Source of the DNA: an uncultured Pseudoxanthomonas sp.
Lineage (GTDB): Bacteria > Pseudomonadota > Gammaproteobacteria > Xanthomonadales > Xanthomonadaceae
Length of the DNA stretch: 46,211 nt
Direction: 5' to 3'
Assembly (NCBI GenBank): GCA_937975725.1
Contig: CALJUL010000082.1
Span: forward strand, 1-46,211
How positions within the stretch are numbered: position 1 is the stretch's first letter; each line of letters opens with the position of its first letter. A program made the translations under genes and the position numbers. The notes beneath the pieces are model-generated. The model searched no databases. It was not told where the DNA came from and worked only from the letters and a program-made list of their open reading frames with translations. Shown in pieces: positions 16,633-26,161 of this stretch.

Positions 16633-17688
16633 GTGCCGACTTGGCTGGTGACCGGCGGCGCCGGTTTCATTGGAGGGAATTTCGTCCTGCGCGCCGTGGC
16701 GCAGGGCGTGAAGGTGGTCAACCTGGATGCGTTGACCTATGCGGGCAATCTGGACACGCTGGCTTCGGTCCAGGACAGCCCGCTGCACGTCTTCGTGCAG
16801 GGCGACATCGGCGACCGTGAGCTCGTCGCCCGCCTGCTGGCCGAGCACCGGCCCGACGCAGTGGTGAATTTCGCGGCGGAAAGCCACGTGGACCGTTCCA
16901 TCGACGGACCGGCCGCCTTCGTCCAGACCAACGTCGTCGGCACGCTGGGCCTGCTGGAATCGGTGCGCGACCATTGGAAGTCGCTCGACGCGCGTGCGCG
17001 CGAGGCGTTCCGGTTCCTGCACGTGTCCACCGACGAGGTCTACGGCTCGCTGGGCGACACCGGCAAGTTCACCGAAACCACGCCCTACGCGCCCAATTCT
17101 CCGTACTCGGCCTCCAAGGCGGCGTCCGATCATCTGGTACGCGCGTTCCACCACACCTACGGCCTGCCGGTGCTGACCACCAACTGTTCCAACAATTACG
17201 GTCCGTACCATTTCCCCGAGAAATTGATCCCGCTGGTCATAGCGCGTGCGTTGGCCGGCGAGGCGCTGCCGGTCTACGGCGACGGCAGCAACGTGCGCGA
17301 CTGGCTGTTCGTCGGCGACCACTGCAACGCCATCCGCACGGTGCTGGAGAAGGGGCGCGTGGGCGAGACCTACAACGTCGGCGGCAATGCCGAGAAGCGC
17401 AACATCGAGGTGGTGCACACGATCTGCGCGCTGCTTGACCAGCGCCGCCCGCGCGCCGACGGCCAGCCGCGCAGCAGCCAGATCGCCTTCGTCGCGGACC
17501 GGCCGGGCCACGACCGCCGCTACGCGATCGACGCTTCCAAGCTGCGCGACGAGCTGGGCTGGGAGCCGGAGTACACCTTCGAGCGCGGCATCGCCGAGAC
17601 GGTGGATTGGTACCTGGACAACCAGGCCTGGGTGAAGCGCGTGCTGGACGGCAGCTACCGCCTCGAACGCATCGGCACGGGCGCCTGA
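16633..17688 (+). CDS. rfbB: dTDP-glucose 4,6-dehydratase
   Basis: A 351-residue extended short-chain dehydrogenase, second step of dTDP-L-rhamnose synthesis. The NAD motif GGAGFIG is at residues 8-14. The catalytic STDEVYG (132-138) supplies the Thr-Asp-Glu triad, and Tyr158 and Lys162 form YxxxK in YSASKAASDH. The start is GTG with AGGAG 7 nt upstream. It is the first gene of a tight four-gene operon. The stop is followed after 11 nt by rfbA. The short upstream gap (16585-16632) is strikingly AT-rich for this genome and may hold the operon promoter. Confidence 0.96.
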   Translation: MPTWLVTGGAGFIGGNFVLRAVAQGVKVVNLDALTYAGNLDTLASVQDSPLHVFVQGDIGDRELVARLLAEHRPDAVVNFAAESHVDRSIDGPAAFVQTNVVGTLGLLESVRDHWKSLDARAREAFRFLHVSTDEVYGSLGDTGKFTETTPYAPNSPYSASKAASDHLVRAFHHTYGLPVLTTNCSNNYGPYHFPEKLIPLVIARALAGEALPVYGDGSNVRDWLFVGDHCNAIRTVLEKGRVGETYNVGGNAEKRNIEVVHTICALLDQRRPRADGQPRSSQIAFVADRPGHDRRYAIDASKLRDELGWEPEYTFERGIAETVDWYLDNQAWVKRVLDGSYRLERIGTGA

Positions 17689-17699
17689 GGGAGGCCGGA

Positions 17700-18587
17700 A
17701 TGACCACGCGCAAGGGCATCATCCTGGCAGGCGGCTCGGGCACGCGCCTGTATCCGATCACCCAGGCCATCAGCAAGCAACTGCTGCCGGTCTACGACAA
17801 GCCGATGATCTACTACCCGCTCAGCGTGCTGATGCTGGCGCGCATCCGCGAGGTGCTGATCATCAACACGCCGCACGAGCAGGCGCTGTTCAGGGCGCTG
17901 CTGGGCGACGGCTCGCAATGGGGCATGCGCATCGAGTACGCCGTGCAGCCCAGCCCGGACGGGCTGGCGCAGGCGTACCTGATCGGCCGCGACTTCGTCG
18001 ATGGCCAGCCCAGTTGCCTGGTGCTGGGCGACAACATCTTCTACGGCCACGGCTTCACCGACATGCTCAGGCGCGCCGACGCGCGGACCGAGGGCGCGAC
18101 GGTGTTCGGCTACTGGGTCAACGATCCGGAGCGCTACGGCGTCGCCGAATTCGACGGCGCCGGCCGCGTCGTCGGCATCGAGGAGAAGCCGAAGAAGCCG
18201 CGCTCGAACTACGCCGTGACCGGGCTGTACTTCTACGACGGCCAGGCGAGCGAATACGCCGCCTCGTTGAAGCCCTCGGCGCGCGGCGAATTGGAGATCA
18301 CCGATCTCAACCGCCGCTACCTGGAGGCCGGGAACCTGCACCTGGAGCCGCTGGGGCGTGGGCACGCCTGGCTGGACACCGGGACCCACCAGTCGCTGCT
18401 GGAGGCGTCCAACTTCATCGAGACCATCGAGGCCAGGCAGGGCCTGCGCGTCTGCTGCCCGGAGGAGATCGCCTTCGGCAACGGCTGGATCGATGCCGAC
18501 AGGCTCGCCGAACTCGCGGCGCCGCTGGCCAAGAACGGCTACGGCCAGTACCTGCTCACGCTGGCCGAACGCGGGATCGTGCGATGA
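17700..18587 (+). CDS. rfbA: Glucose-1-phosphate thymidylyltransferase
   Basis: A 295-residue nucleotidyltransferase that makes dTDP-glucose from dTTP and glucose 1-phosphate, the first and feedback-inhibited step of the pathway. The nucleotide loop GGSGTRL is at residues 11-17 and is followed by the ISKQLLPVYDKPMIYYPL signature. VLGDNIFYG carries the Mg-binding Asp and EEKPKKPRSN the sugar site. The ATG at 17700 has GGAGG upstream. The longer frame from 17607 overlaps rfbB and is rejected. Its stop overlaps the rfbC start (ATGA), indicating translational coupling. Confidence 0.96.
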   Translation: MTTRKGIILAGGSGTRLYPITQAISKQLLPVYDKPMIYYPLSVLMLARIREVLIINTPHEQALFRALLGDGSQWGMRIEYAVQPSPDGLAQAYLIGRDFVDGQPSCLVLGDNIFYGHGFTDMLRRADARTEGATVFGYWVNDPERYGVAEFDGAGRVVGIEEKPKKPRSNYAVTGLYFYDGQASEYAASLKPSARGELEITDLNRRYLEAGNLHLEPLGRGHAWLDTGTHQSLLEASNFIETIEARQGLRVCCPEEIAFGNGWIDADRLAELAAPLAKNGYGQYLLTLAERGIVR

Positions 18588-19141
18588 AGGTGATCGACAC
18601 CCGCCTGCCGGGATGCAAGGTCGTCGAGCCCGCGGTGTTCGGCGACGACCGCGGCTTCTTCTTCGAGACCTGGAACGCCGAGCGCTACGGGCAGCACGGG
18701 CTGCCAACCAAGTTCGTGCAGAGCAACGTCTCCTCGTCCGCCCGCGGCGTGCTGCGCGGCCTGCACTACCAGTGGCCGAATCCGCAGGGCAAGCTGGTCA
18801 GCGTGCTGGAAGGCGAGGTGTACGACGTGGCCGTGGACATCCGCCACGGCTCGCCGACCTTCGGCCAGTGGGCGGCGGTGATCCTCAGCGCCGAGAACAA
18901 GCGCCAGTTCTGGATTCCCGAAGGCTTCGCCCACGGCTTCGCGGTCGTGTCCGAGCGCGCGGTGTTCAGCTACCTGTGCACCGCGGCCTACGACAAGGCC
19001 GCCGACGCGGGCGTCCGCTGGAACGACCCCGCCATCGGCATCGACTGGCCGGTCGGCGAGCCGCTGCTGTCGCCGAAGGACGAGGCCGCGCCGCTGCTGG
19101 CGGAGATCGCGCAGGACCGCCTGCCGGCCTTCGACGCATGA
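18584..19141 (+). CDS. rfbC: dTDP-4-dehydrorhamnose 3,5-epimerase
   Basis: A 185-residue cupin-fold epimerase, third step of dTDP-rhamnose synthesis. The catalytic His61 and Lys70 lie in RGLHYQWPNPQGKLV, and the conserved Tyr is in the VFSYLCTAAYD segment. EGEVYDVAVDIR and WIPEGFAHGF are family hallmarks. Length is normal for the family. ATGA overlaps join it to rfbA upstream and rfbD downstream, so all four genes are expected to be one translationally coupled unit. Confidence 0.96.
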   Translation: MKVIDTRLPGCKVVEPAVFGDDRGFFFETWNAERYGQHGLPTKFVQSNVSSSARGVLRGLHYQWPNPQGKLVSVLEGEVYDVAVDIRHGSPTFGQWAAVILSAENKRQFWIPEGFAHGFAVVSERAVFSYLCTAAYDKAADAGVRWNDPAIGIDWPVGEPLLSPKDEAAPLLAEIAQDRLPAFDA

Positions 19142-20052
19142 AGATCCTGCTGCTGGGAGCGAACGGGCAGGTCGGGCACGAACTGCGCGGCAGCCTGGCG
19201 CCGCTGGGCATGGTGGTGGCGACTACGCGCTCGGGTTCCCTGCCCGAAGGCGGTGCCTGCGAAACCGCGGACTTCGACCGGCCCGACACCTTGGCCGGAC
19301 TGGTCGATCGCCATGCGCCCGACGTGGTGGTCAACGCCGCCGCCTATACCGCGGTGGACAAGGCCGAGGACGATGCGGAAGCCGCTTTCCGCGCCAACGC
19401 GGCGTCGCCCGGCGCGCTGGCCGCGGCCTGCGCCGCGCGCGGGATTCCGCTGGTCCACTATTCCACCGACTACGTGTTCGACGGACAGGGCGAGGCGCCC
19501 TACCGCGAAGACGATCCGACCGCGCCCCTGGGCGTCTACGGCGCCAGCAAGCTGGCCGGCGAGGACGCCATCCGCGCCGCCGGCGGCCGGCATCTGATCC
19601 TGCGCACCGCCTGGGTCTACGGCGCGCGCGGGCACAATTTCCTGCGCACCATGCTGCGCCTCGGCGGCGAACGCGAGGAACTGCGCGTGGTCGCCGACCA
19701 GGCGGGCACGCCGACGCCGGCTTATCTCATCGCCGACGTCACCGCCGCGCTGCTCGTCAGGGCCGACGTGCCGCAGGGCGTGTTCCACCTGACCGCCTCC
19801 GGCGGGACGAACTGGCATGGCTTCGCCGAAGCCATCATGGCAGGCGCGGTCGAACGCGGCCTGTTGCCGAAGGCCCCCCGCCTCACCGCCATCGCCACCG
19901 CGGACTTCCCCACCCGCGCACGCCGGCCGGCGTTTTCGCGTCTGGACACCGGCAAGCTGGAACGTCTGCTGGCGCGTCCGCTGCCGGACTGGCGGGTCGG
20001 CCTCGGCGACGTGCTGGACCGGATCGGCCAGGAACGTTCCGGCGAAGGCTGA
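19138..20052 (+). CDS. rfbD: dTDP-4-dehydrorhamnose reductase
   Basis: A 304-residue NAD(P)H-dependent reductase, the final step to dTDP-L-rhamnose. The coenzyme motif GANGQVG is at residues 7-13. Tyr134 and Lys138 form the catalytic YxxxK in YGASKLAGE, and HYSTDYVFDG supplies the active-site Thr. The C-terminal end DFPTRARRPAFSRLDTGKL is the usual substrate-binding stretch. The gene starts inside the rfbC stop (ATGA). No strong terminator follows. The product supplies rhamnose for LPS O-antigen or exopolysaccharide, but no glycosyltransferase lies in the window. Confidence 0.96.
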   Translation: MKILLLGANGQVGHELRGSLAPLGMVVATTRSGSLPEGGACETADFDRPDTLAGLVDRHAPDVVVNAAAYTAVDKAEDDAEAAFRANAASPGALAAACAARGIPLVHYSTDYVFDGQGEAPYREDDPTAPLGVYGASKLAGEDAIRAAGGRHLILRTAWVYGARGHNFLRTMLRLGGEREELRVVADQAGTPTPAYLIADVTAALLVRADVPQGVFHLTASGGTNWHGFAEAIMAGAVERGLLPKAPRLTAIATADFPTRARRPAFSRLDTGKLERLLARPLPDWRVGLGDVLDRIGQERSGEG

Positions 20053-20167
20053 CGGCCCTGCACGGCCCTGCGCGACGAAAGGCACGGCGGTATCCAGGCG
20101 ATTGCATGCCGCCGGAAGGGCCGCTATCGTCTCCGCCGGTATCAGGGGAAGGGACAGGGGAAGCGGA

Positions 20168-22159
20168 ATGCGCAAGGGAATGGGGTTCCTGCTGGCGCTT
20201 GGGCTGGCGTTTTCGTGCATGGACGCGTCGGCGCAGGCCGACGTGGATGCCCATGTGCGCAAGGACAAGTTCGGCGACATCAAGCTGTCGCCGAAAGGCG
20301 ACTTCTATGCCGCCACGGTCGCGTTCGAGGACAGCACCGCGCTGGTGGTGATGAGCCGCGCGGGGCACAAGGTCACCGGCTCGTTCTCGCTGGGCAAGAA
20401 CAACCACGTGGAAGACTTCTGGTGGGTCAACCCGGAGCGGCTGGTCCTGTCCGTCTCGCAGAAATTCGGCCTGCTGGACGAGCCGCAGTTGACCGGCGAA
20501 CTCTACGGCATGAACGCCGACGGCTCCAGGAAGGAGAATCTGGTCGGCTACCGCGTGGAGAGCCGGGGTCCGGGAACCAACATCCAGCCGAAGAAAGTGG
20601 AGGCGGTGGCGGGATTCCTGGTCGACACGCTGCCCAACGACGACAAGAACGTCGTCATCATGGTCCAGCCGTTCGGCGAACTGCCCTACACGCGCGCAGA
20701 GAAGCTGGACGTCTACACCGGTCGCCGCACGCTGCTCGCGCGCTCGCCCGTGCCCGCGGCGGATTTCGTCACCGACAACAGCGGCACCGTGCGCTTCGCC
20801 TACGGCAAGAAGGCCGACAATGCGAGCAAGCTCTATTACCGCGCGGGCCCCAACGCGGAATGGCAGTTGGTGAACGACGAAGGGGTCACGGGCCGCTTCC
20901 AGCAGCCGATCGGATTTTCCGAAGACAACAAGACCGCCTATCTCATTTCCGACAATCCGCAGGGAGCGGATTCGGTCCTGGCCATGGACGTCGCGACCGG
21001 GCAGAAGCGCGTGGTGCTGCAGGACGAAGCCGTCGATCCGATGAAGGTCATCTATCGCGACAGCATCGTCCACCTCGGCGCCCTGCTGACGCCCCCGGGC
21101 AACGTCCCGGTCGGGGTCGTGCTGATGGACGGCAAGCCGCGCACCGTCTTCTTCGACGATGCCGAGCCCATGGCCCGCCTGTACCGCTCGCTCGAAGCCG
21201 CGTTCAAGGACCACTACGTCAACATCGACAGCGTCACGGCCGACGGCGGCATCGCGCTGGTGGAGATCGGCAGCGACCGCAATCCCGGCGACTTCTACCT
21301 GTTCGACATCAACGGGAAGAAGGCGGACTACCTGTTGAGCAGGAGCGACTGGATCGATCCCGCCAAGCAGGCCGAGATGAGGCCGGTCTCGTTCGCCTCC
21401 CGCGATGGCCTCAAGGTGCACGGCTACGTCACCCTGCCGCCGGGCAAGGGCGAGAATCGCCTGCCCATGGTGGTCATGCCGCACGGCGGTCCCTTCGGCG
21501 TCCAGGACATCTGGAAGTTCAACAAGGACGCGCAGTTGCTGGCGGCGGCGGGATACGCGGTGCTGCAAGTCAACTTCCGGGGCTCCGGCGGTTACGGTGG
21601 CGCCTTCCACCAGGCGGGCGCCAGGCAGTGGGGCCTGAAGATGCAGGACGACCTGACGGACGCCACCCGCTGGGCGATCCAGAGCGGCCTGGCCGATCCT
21701 TCGCGCATCTGCCTCTACGGCGCCAGCTACGGCGCGTATGCCTCGCTGATGGGGGTCGCGAAGGAGCCGGCGCTCTACCGCTGCGCCGCCGGCTACGTGG
21801 GCGTCTACGACCTGCCGATGATGCACACCCGGGGCGATACCCAGCAGGCGAAATGGGGCAGGAACTACATCAAGGACTGGATCGGCGAACCGGCCAGCCT
21901 GGCGGCCGTGTCCCCGACCCAATTGGCCGACCGCATCAAGGCGCCGGTGTTCCTCGCCGCCGGCGGCGAGGACGAGCGGGCGCCGATCCAGCACACCGAG
22001 CTGATGGAGCGCCGCCTGAAGGCTGCGGGCGTGCCGGTCGAGAGCCTCTACTTCCGGACCGAAGGCCACGGCTTTTACAAGCCGGAGCACCAGAAGGAGT
22101 TCTACTCCCGCCTGCTGGCGTTCCTGGGACGCCACCTGGGGGAAACGGCGGGCAAGTGA
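20168..22159 (+). CDS. Exported S9 family peptidase (prolyl oligopeptidase type)
   Basis: A 663-residue serine peptidase. Residues 1-22 are a signal peptide (ASA-Q), so it acts in the periplasm or outside. Residues about 25-400 form a beta-propeller-like gate and 410-663 the alpha/beta hydrolase domain. The triad is Ser520 in GASYGAYAS, Asp602 in GGEDERAP and His634 in EGHGFY. HGGPFG at about 440 is the oxyanion region. The nucleophile elbow ends in Gly-Ala instead of the usual Gly-Gly. The ATG at 20168 is preceded by GGGGAAG. Family members cleave short peptides, often acting as acylaminoacyl or dipeptidyl peptidases. It is convergent with the POT transporter gene, suggesting a shared role in peptide use. 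Confidence 0.88.
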   Translation: MRKGMGFLLALGLAFSCMDASAQADVDAHVRKDKFGDIKLSPKGDFYAATVAFEDSTALVVMSRAGHKVTGSFSLGKNNHVEDFWWVNPERLVLSVSQKFGLLDEPQLTGELYGMNADGSRKENLVGYRVESRGPGTNIQPKKVEAVAGFLVDTLPNDDKNVVIMVQPFGELPYTRAEKLDVYTGRRTLLARSPVPAADFVTDNSGTVRFAYGKKADNASKLYYRAGPNAEWQLVNDEGVTGRFQQPIGFSEDNKTAYLISDNPQGADSVLAMDVATGQKRVVLQDEAVDPMKVIYRDSIVHLGALLTPPGNVPVGVVLMDGKPRTVFFDDAEPMARLYRSLEAAFKDHYVNIDSVTADGGIALVEIGSDRNPGDFYLFDINGKKADYLLSRSDWIDPAKQAEMRPVSFASRDGLKVHGYVTLPPGKGENRLPMVVMPHGGPFGVQDIWKFNKDAQLLAAAGYAVLQVNFRGSGGYGGAFHQAGARQWGLKMQDDLTDATRWAIQSGLADPSRICLYGASYGAYASLMGVAKEPALYRCAAGYVGVYDLPMMHTRGDTQQAKWGRNYIKDWIGEPASLAAVSPTQLADRIKAPVFLAAGGEDERAPIQHTELMERRLKAAGVPVESLYFRTEGHGFYKPEHQKEFYSRLLAFLGRHLGETAGK

Positions 22160-22198
22160 GCCGCACGGGGTGCCTTCGCGCCCCCTTGCGGATGGCCG

Positions 22199-24013
22199 TC
22201 AGGCGCGCGGCGGCGCCATCATCTTCTTCAGCCACGGCGCAAACGCCAGCGCCGCCACCGCGCAGCCCAGGCCGATCCAGGTCATCAGCCAGAACAGGTC
22301 GGCGTAGCGACCGGCGGCGTCCGCGATGTCCAGGGCCTGGCCGTCGGGCACGTCGATGGCGGCCAGCTTGCCGAACTGGGCGGCGAGGGTTTCGGAGAAT
22401 GCCGTGGCCAGCAGCCAGGTGCCCATCATCAGGCCGGCCACGCGCGGCACCGACAGTTCGGTCACCGCGGACAGGCTGACCGGGGCCAGGCACATCTCGC
22501 CGATCTCCAGCAGCAGGTAGGCCAACACCAGCCACCACACGCTGGCCATCGCACCGGTCTGGCCGACCTGCTGCGCGGCCAGCGCCAGGGGCACGAACGA
22601 CAGCGCGCCGAACAGCAGCCCCAGTGCGGACTTCAGTGGCTTGGATGGATCGCGGCCGCGCCGGTCCAGCGAGGCCCACAGCCAAGCGAACAGTGGCGCC
22701 AGCAGCACCAGGAACAGGGCGCCCAGGTAGGTCAGCGAGCCGGCGGTCTGCGGCAGCACCACGCAATCGCGCAGCACCATCGCCAGCATGAAGGCCATCG
22801 CGCCGAGGAACAGCCGCCGCGGCCCGGGCGATGCCGGTTCGCGCTGCGACCACGACGAGGCCACGACGAAGGACAGCGGCACCAGCAGCAGCGCCCAGGT
22901 CGACCACGGCGCCTGCGCCAGCAGGATGCGCAGGTTGTCCGGCAGGTTGTCCGACCACGCCGCGGCCGGCGGCGGCCGCACCAGCGACGGGAACAGGTCC
23001 TTGGTCAGCAGGCGGTCGGTGAAGGTCACCCACGAGCCGTAGGTCTGCTCGTACAGGGTGAAGAACACCAGGCACATGAAGATCAGCGCCATCAGCGCCA
23101 GCATCCGCCGCCGCTGCGGCGGCGTGCACTGGGTGGCGACGAACCAGCCGAACCACAGCAGCACCGCGCACAGCACCAGCAGCATCAACGCCAGCGCCAG
23201 CGTGAACTCGCCGCCCAGGGCGAAGGCGCCGTTGGCCGCGGCCCACATCAGCCAGGCGACCGGAAGCACGCCGAGCAGCGCGCCCAGGTAGATGAGCCAT
23301 TCGCGCGGCACGCCCGCCAGGCGCGCGCGCAGGACGTCCGGCGCCGCCGGCTCGGCATGGCCTTGCAGGTGCTTCTGTCCCCACAGGAACATCGCCAGCC
23401 CCAGCACCATGCCGATGCCCGCGGCGCCGAAGCCGTACTTCCAGCCCAGGGTTTCACCCAGGTAGCCGCAGACCAGCGAGGCCAGCAGCGCGCCCAGGTT
23501 GATGCCGGCGTAGAACAGGCTGAAGCCGCCGTCGCGGCGCGTGTCGCCGGGCGGATACAGGCGTCCGACGATGGTGGTGATGTTCGGTTTCAGGAAGCCC
23601 ACGCCCACGACGATCAGCGCCAGCGACAGGTACATGGTGCGCAGCGCGGATTCGTCGCGTGTCACCGTGCCGTGGTCGACGACCGCCGCGGTGCCTTCCA
23701 GCGCCATGCCGGCGTGCCCGACCACCAGCAGCAGGCCGCCGAACACCACCGCCTTGCGCATGCCCAGCCAGCGGTCGGCCAGCACGCCACCGATCACCGG
23801 GATGCAGTACACCAGCCCGCCGTAGGTGCCGATCAGGTCGTAGCCGGCGCCGTCGGCGAACAGGTGGTACTTGGTCAGGTAGAGCAGCAGCAGCGCCTTC
23901 ATCCCGTAGAAGGAGAAACGCTCCCACATCTCGGTGAAAAAACAGACGTAGACGCCCTTGGGATGGCCGAGGAAGTCGTCGCGGCCGGCGGCCGCAAGGG
24001 CAGGGTGGGACAA
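22199..24013 (-). CDS. POT family proton-dependent peptide transporter
   Basis: A major-facilitator peptide transporter of about 604 residues in the inner membrane, importing di- and tripeptides with protons. The ExxERFxYYG proton-coupling motif appears as EMWERFSFYG at residues 28-37. Twelve or more hydrophobic segments follow, with the family signature FYAGINLGALL in the fifth helix region. No ATG fits the N-terminus. I chose a TTG at 24013 because GGAG lies 6 nt upstream and the protein then starts MSHPALAAAGRDDFLGHPKG as in family members. The 36-codon-longer frame would overlap the divergent OPT gene start. The divergent gap is only 104 nt, so the two transporters may share a control region. 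Confidence 0.88.
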   Translation of the reverse strand: MSHPALAAAGRDDFLGHPKGVYVCFFTEMWERFSFYGMKALLLLYLTKYHLFADGAGYDLIGTYGGLVYCIPVIGGVLADRWLGMRKAVVFGGLLLVVGHAGMALEGTAAVVDHGTVTRDESALRTMYLSLALIVVGVGFLKPNITTIVGRLYPPGDTRRDGGFSLFYAGINLGALLASLVCGYLGETLGWKYGFGAAGIGMVLGLAMFLWGQKHLQGHAEPAAPDVLRARLAGVPREWLIYLGALLGVLPVAWLMWAAANGAFALGGEFTLALALMLLVLCAVLLWFGWFVATQCTPPQRRRMLALMALIFMCLVFFTLYEQTYGSWVTFTDRLLTKDLFPSLVRPPPAAAWSDNLPDNLRILLAQAPWSTWALLLVPLSFVVASSWSQREPASPGPRRLFLGAMAFMLAMVLRDCVVLPQTAGSLTYLGALFLVLLAPLFAWLWASLDRRGRDPSKPLKSALGLLFGALSFVPLALAAQQVGQTGAMASVWWLVLAYLLLEIGEMCLAPVSLSAVTELSVPRVAGLMMGTWLLATAFSETLAAQFGKLAAIDVPDGQALDIADAAGRYADLFWLMTWIGLGCAVAALAFAPWLKKMMAPPRA

Positions 24014-24117
24014 GGGCCGCTCCGGCGACGGAAGTGCCGCCGAGTATAGGCGCCGCGGCTGGACTTGCCGGCCTGCGGACGCTAGCGTGTCCGCTTTCCG
24101 CCGTCCGGTAACGCGCA

Positions 24118-26064
24118 ATGACTCCGCAAGGGACTCCGCAGCTCACCTTCCGCGCCGTCGTGCTGGCCATCGTGCTGGCCGTCATATTGTCGGCCGCCAA
24201 CGCCTACCTGGGTCTGTTCGCCGGCCTGACCGTGGCCACCGCCATCCCGGCGGCGGTGGTCTCCATGGGCGTGCTGCGGTTGCTGGGCGGCGGCACCATC
24301 CTGGAGAACAACATCGTGCAGACCGGCGCCTCGGCCGGTTCGTCGATCGCGGCCGGCGTCATCTTCACCATCCCCGCGCTGGTGCTGATGGGCTACTGGC
24401 CGGACTTCAAGTACTGGTGGGTGCTGGGCATTGCCGGCCTGGGCGGCCTGCTGGGCGTGCTGTTCTCGGTGCCGCTGCGCCGCTCGATGATCGTCGAGGA
24501 CCCGCTGCCTTTCCCCGAAGGCAAGGCCGCGGCCGAAGTGCTCAAGGCCGGCGAGAATCCGGGCCCGGGCCTGAAGATCCTCGGCATCTCGGCTGGCATC
24601 GGCGCGCTGGTCAAGCTGGCCGCCGCCAACGGCCTGCGCGCGATCCCGGACAGTTGGGCGGTGGCCGGCTATTTCGCCAACAACAAGGTCATCGGCTACC
24701 TCGGCACCGGCCTGTCGCCGGCGCTGCTGGGTGTGGGTTACATCGTCGGCCTGAACGTGGGCATCGTGGTGCTGTCCGGCGCCGTCCTGTCCTGGCACAT
24801 CGCCATCCCGATCTACCACGCCTTCTTCCTCGGCAGCGACGCGCAGCTCGCCGCCGGCATCGCCGGCGCACCGGCGGCGGACGCGGCCTTCGCGATCTGG
24901 TCGGCCAAGATCCGCTTCCTCGGCGTGGGCGCGATGCTGGTCGGCGGCGTGTGGACGCTGTTCTCGCTGCGCAATTCGCTGTTCGCCGGCATCAAGAGCG
25001 GTTTCGCCGCCGCGCGCAAGGGCGCCGCGCAGGGCGTGAGCGAGACCGACCGCGACCTGCCGATGAAGTGGATGCTGGTGGCGCTGGTGCTGTTCGTGCT
25101 GCCGCTGCTGGCGCTGTACCAGGCCATCGTCGGCCAGTGGCACGTCAGCGTGCCGATGACCATCATCATGATCGTGGCCGGTTTCCTGTTCGTGTCGGTG
25201 TCCGGCTACCTGGCCGGCCTGGTCGGCTCGTCGAACAACCCGGTGTCGGGCATCACCATCGCCACCATCCTGTTCGCCTCGGTGGTGCTGTTGCTGCTGC
25301 TCGGCGCCGACGGCCAGGCGCAGGTCGGCGGCGCGCCGCTGGGCGCGGTGGCGGCCATCATGATCGGCGCGGTGGTGTGCTGCGCGGCGGCGGTGGGCGG
25401 CGACAACCTGCAGGACCTGAAGACCGGCTACCTGGTCGGCGCCACGCCGTGGAAGCAGCAGTTGATGCTGGGCATCGGCGCGTTCTCCTGCGCGCTGATC
25501 ATGGCGCCGGTGCTGAACCTGTTGCAGGAAGCCTACGGCATAGGCTCCAAGACGCTGCCGGCGCCGCAGGCCAACCTGATGGCCTCGGTGGCCAAGGGCC
25601 TGTTCGGCGGCGACCTGCCGTGGACGATGATTGCCATCGGCGGCGTGGTGGGCGCGCTCGTCATCGCCCTCGACAGTTGGCTGAAGGCGCGCGGCTCGCG
25701 CTTCCGCGTGCCGGTGCTGGCCGCGGCCATCGGCATCTACCTGCCGCTGGAGCTGATGGTGCCAATCTTCCTCGGCGGCCTGCTGGCGCATCTGGTCGAG
25801 CGCTTCCACAAGGTCCGCGCCGACGACGAGGCCGGGCTGGACCGCGTGCATCGCCCGGGCGTGCTGTTCTCGGCCGGCCTGATCACCGGCGAGGCGCTGA
25901 TGGGCATCGCCATCGCCCTGCCCATCGTGATCACCCAGGATCCGGAAGTGCTGGCGCTGCCGTTCGGCTTCGGCGCGGCGGCGCAGTGGGTCGGCCTGGC
26001 GGTGCTGGCCCTGGTCGGCTGGCGGCTGTACCGCGTGGGCAAGCGCGGCGAACAGGCCGCCTGA
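24118..26064 (+). CDS. OPT family oligopeptide transporter
   Basis: A 648-residue polytopic membrane protein of the oligopeptide transporter superfamily, with about 14-16 hydrophobic helices. Family stretches include NAYLGLFAGLTVATAIPAAV near the N-terminus, ENNIVQTGASAGSSIAAG, and VEDPLPFPEGKAAAEVLKAG. The pattern is that of bacterial OPT proteins that take up oligopeptides or metal chelates. It is divergent from the POT transporter and followed after 97 nt by a second secreted S9 peptidase. The clustering suggests uptake of the peptidases' products, which is inference. The ATG at 24118 has only a weak ribosome site. Confidence 0.92.
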   Translation: MTPQGTPQLTFRAVVLAIVLAVILSAANAYLGLFAGLTVATAIPAAVVSMGVLRLLGGGTILENNIVQTGASAGSSIAAGVIFTIPALVLMGYWPDFKYWWVLGIAGLGGLLGVLFSVPLRRSMIVEDPLPFPEGKAAAEVLKAGENPGPGLKILGISAGIGALVKLAAANGLRAIPDSWAVAGYFANNKVIGYLGTGLSPALLGVGYIVGLNVGIVVLSGAVLSWHIAIPIYHAFFLGSDAQLAAGIAGAPAADAAFAIWSAKIRFLGVGAMLVGGVWTLFSLRNSLFAGIKSGFAAARKGAAQGVSETDRDLPMKWMLVALVLFVLPLLALYQAIVGQWHVSVPMTIIMIVAGFLFVSVSGYLAGLVGSSNNPVSGITIATILFASVVLLLLLGADGQAQVGGAPLGAVAAIMIGAVVCCAAAVGGDNLQDLKTGYLVGATPWKQQLMLGIGAFSCALIMAPVLNLLQEAYGIGSKTLPAPQANLMASVAKGLFGGDLPWTMIAIGGVVGALVIALDSWLKARGSRFRVPVLAAAIGIYLPLELMVPIFLGGLLAHLVERFHKVRADDEAGLDRVHRPGVLFSAGLITGEALMGIAIALPIVITQDPEVLALPFGFGAAAQWVGLAVLALVGWRLYRVGKRGEQAA

Positions 26065-26113
26065 CCGCGGCGCGGGCAGGCCGCGGGCATGACCTGCGGC
26101 CTTTGCGCCGCGG
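26065..26113 (+). terminator. Two-stem hairpin after the OPT gene
   Basis: An outer 9-bp stem (CCGCGGCGC 26065-26073 with 26105-26113) encloses an inner 7-bp stem (AGGCCGC 26078-26084 with 26096-26102). It begins directly after the OPT stop codon. No T tract follows, so termination would be weak or Rho-assisted. It may instead protect the 3' end of the message. Confidence 0.45.
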
Positions 26114-26161
26114 CGCGCTTAGCGCCTACCATCGGGGTTTTCCTGTTGCCGGAGCCCCCGG

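Noticed and set aside
19883..22135. 750-codon minus-strand frame over the S9 peptidase gene
   Set aside because: Shadow frame. The plus strand shows signal peptide and full catalytic triad.
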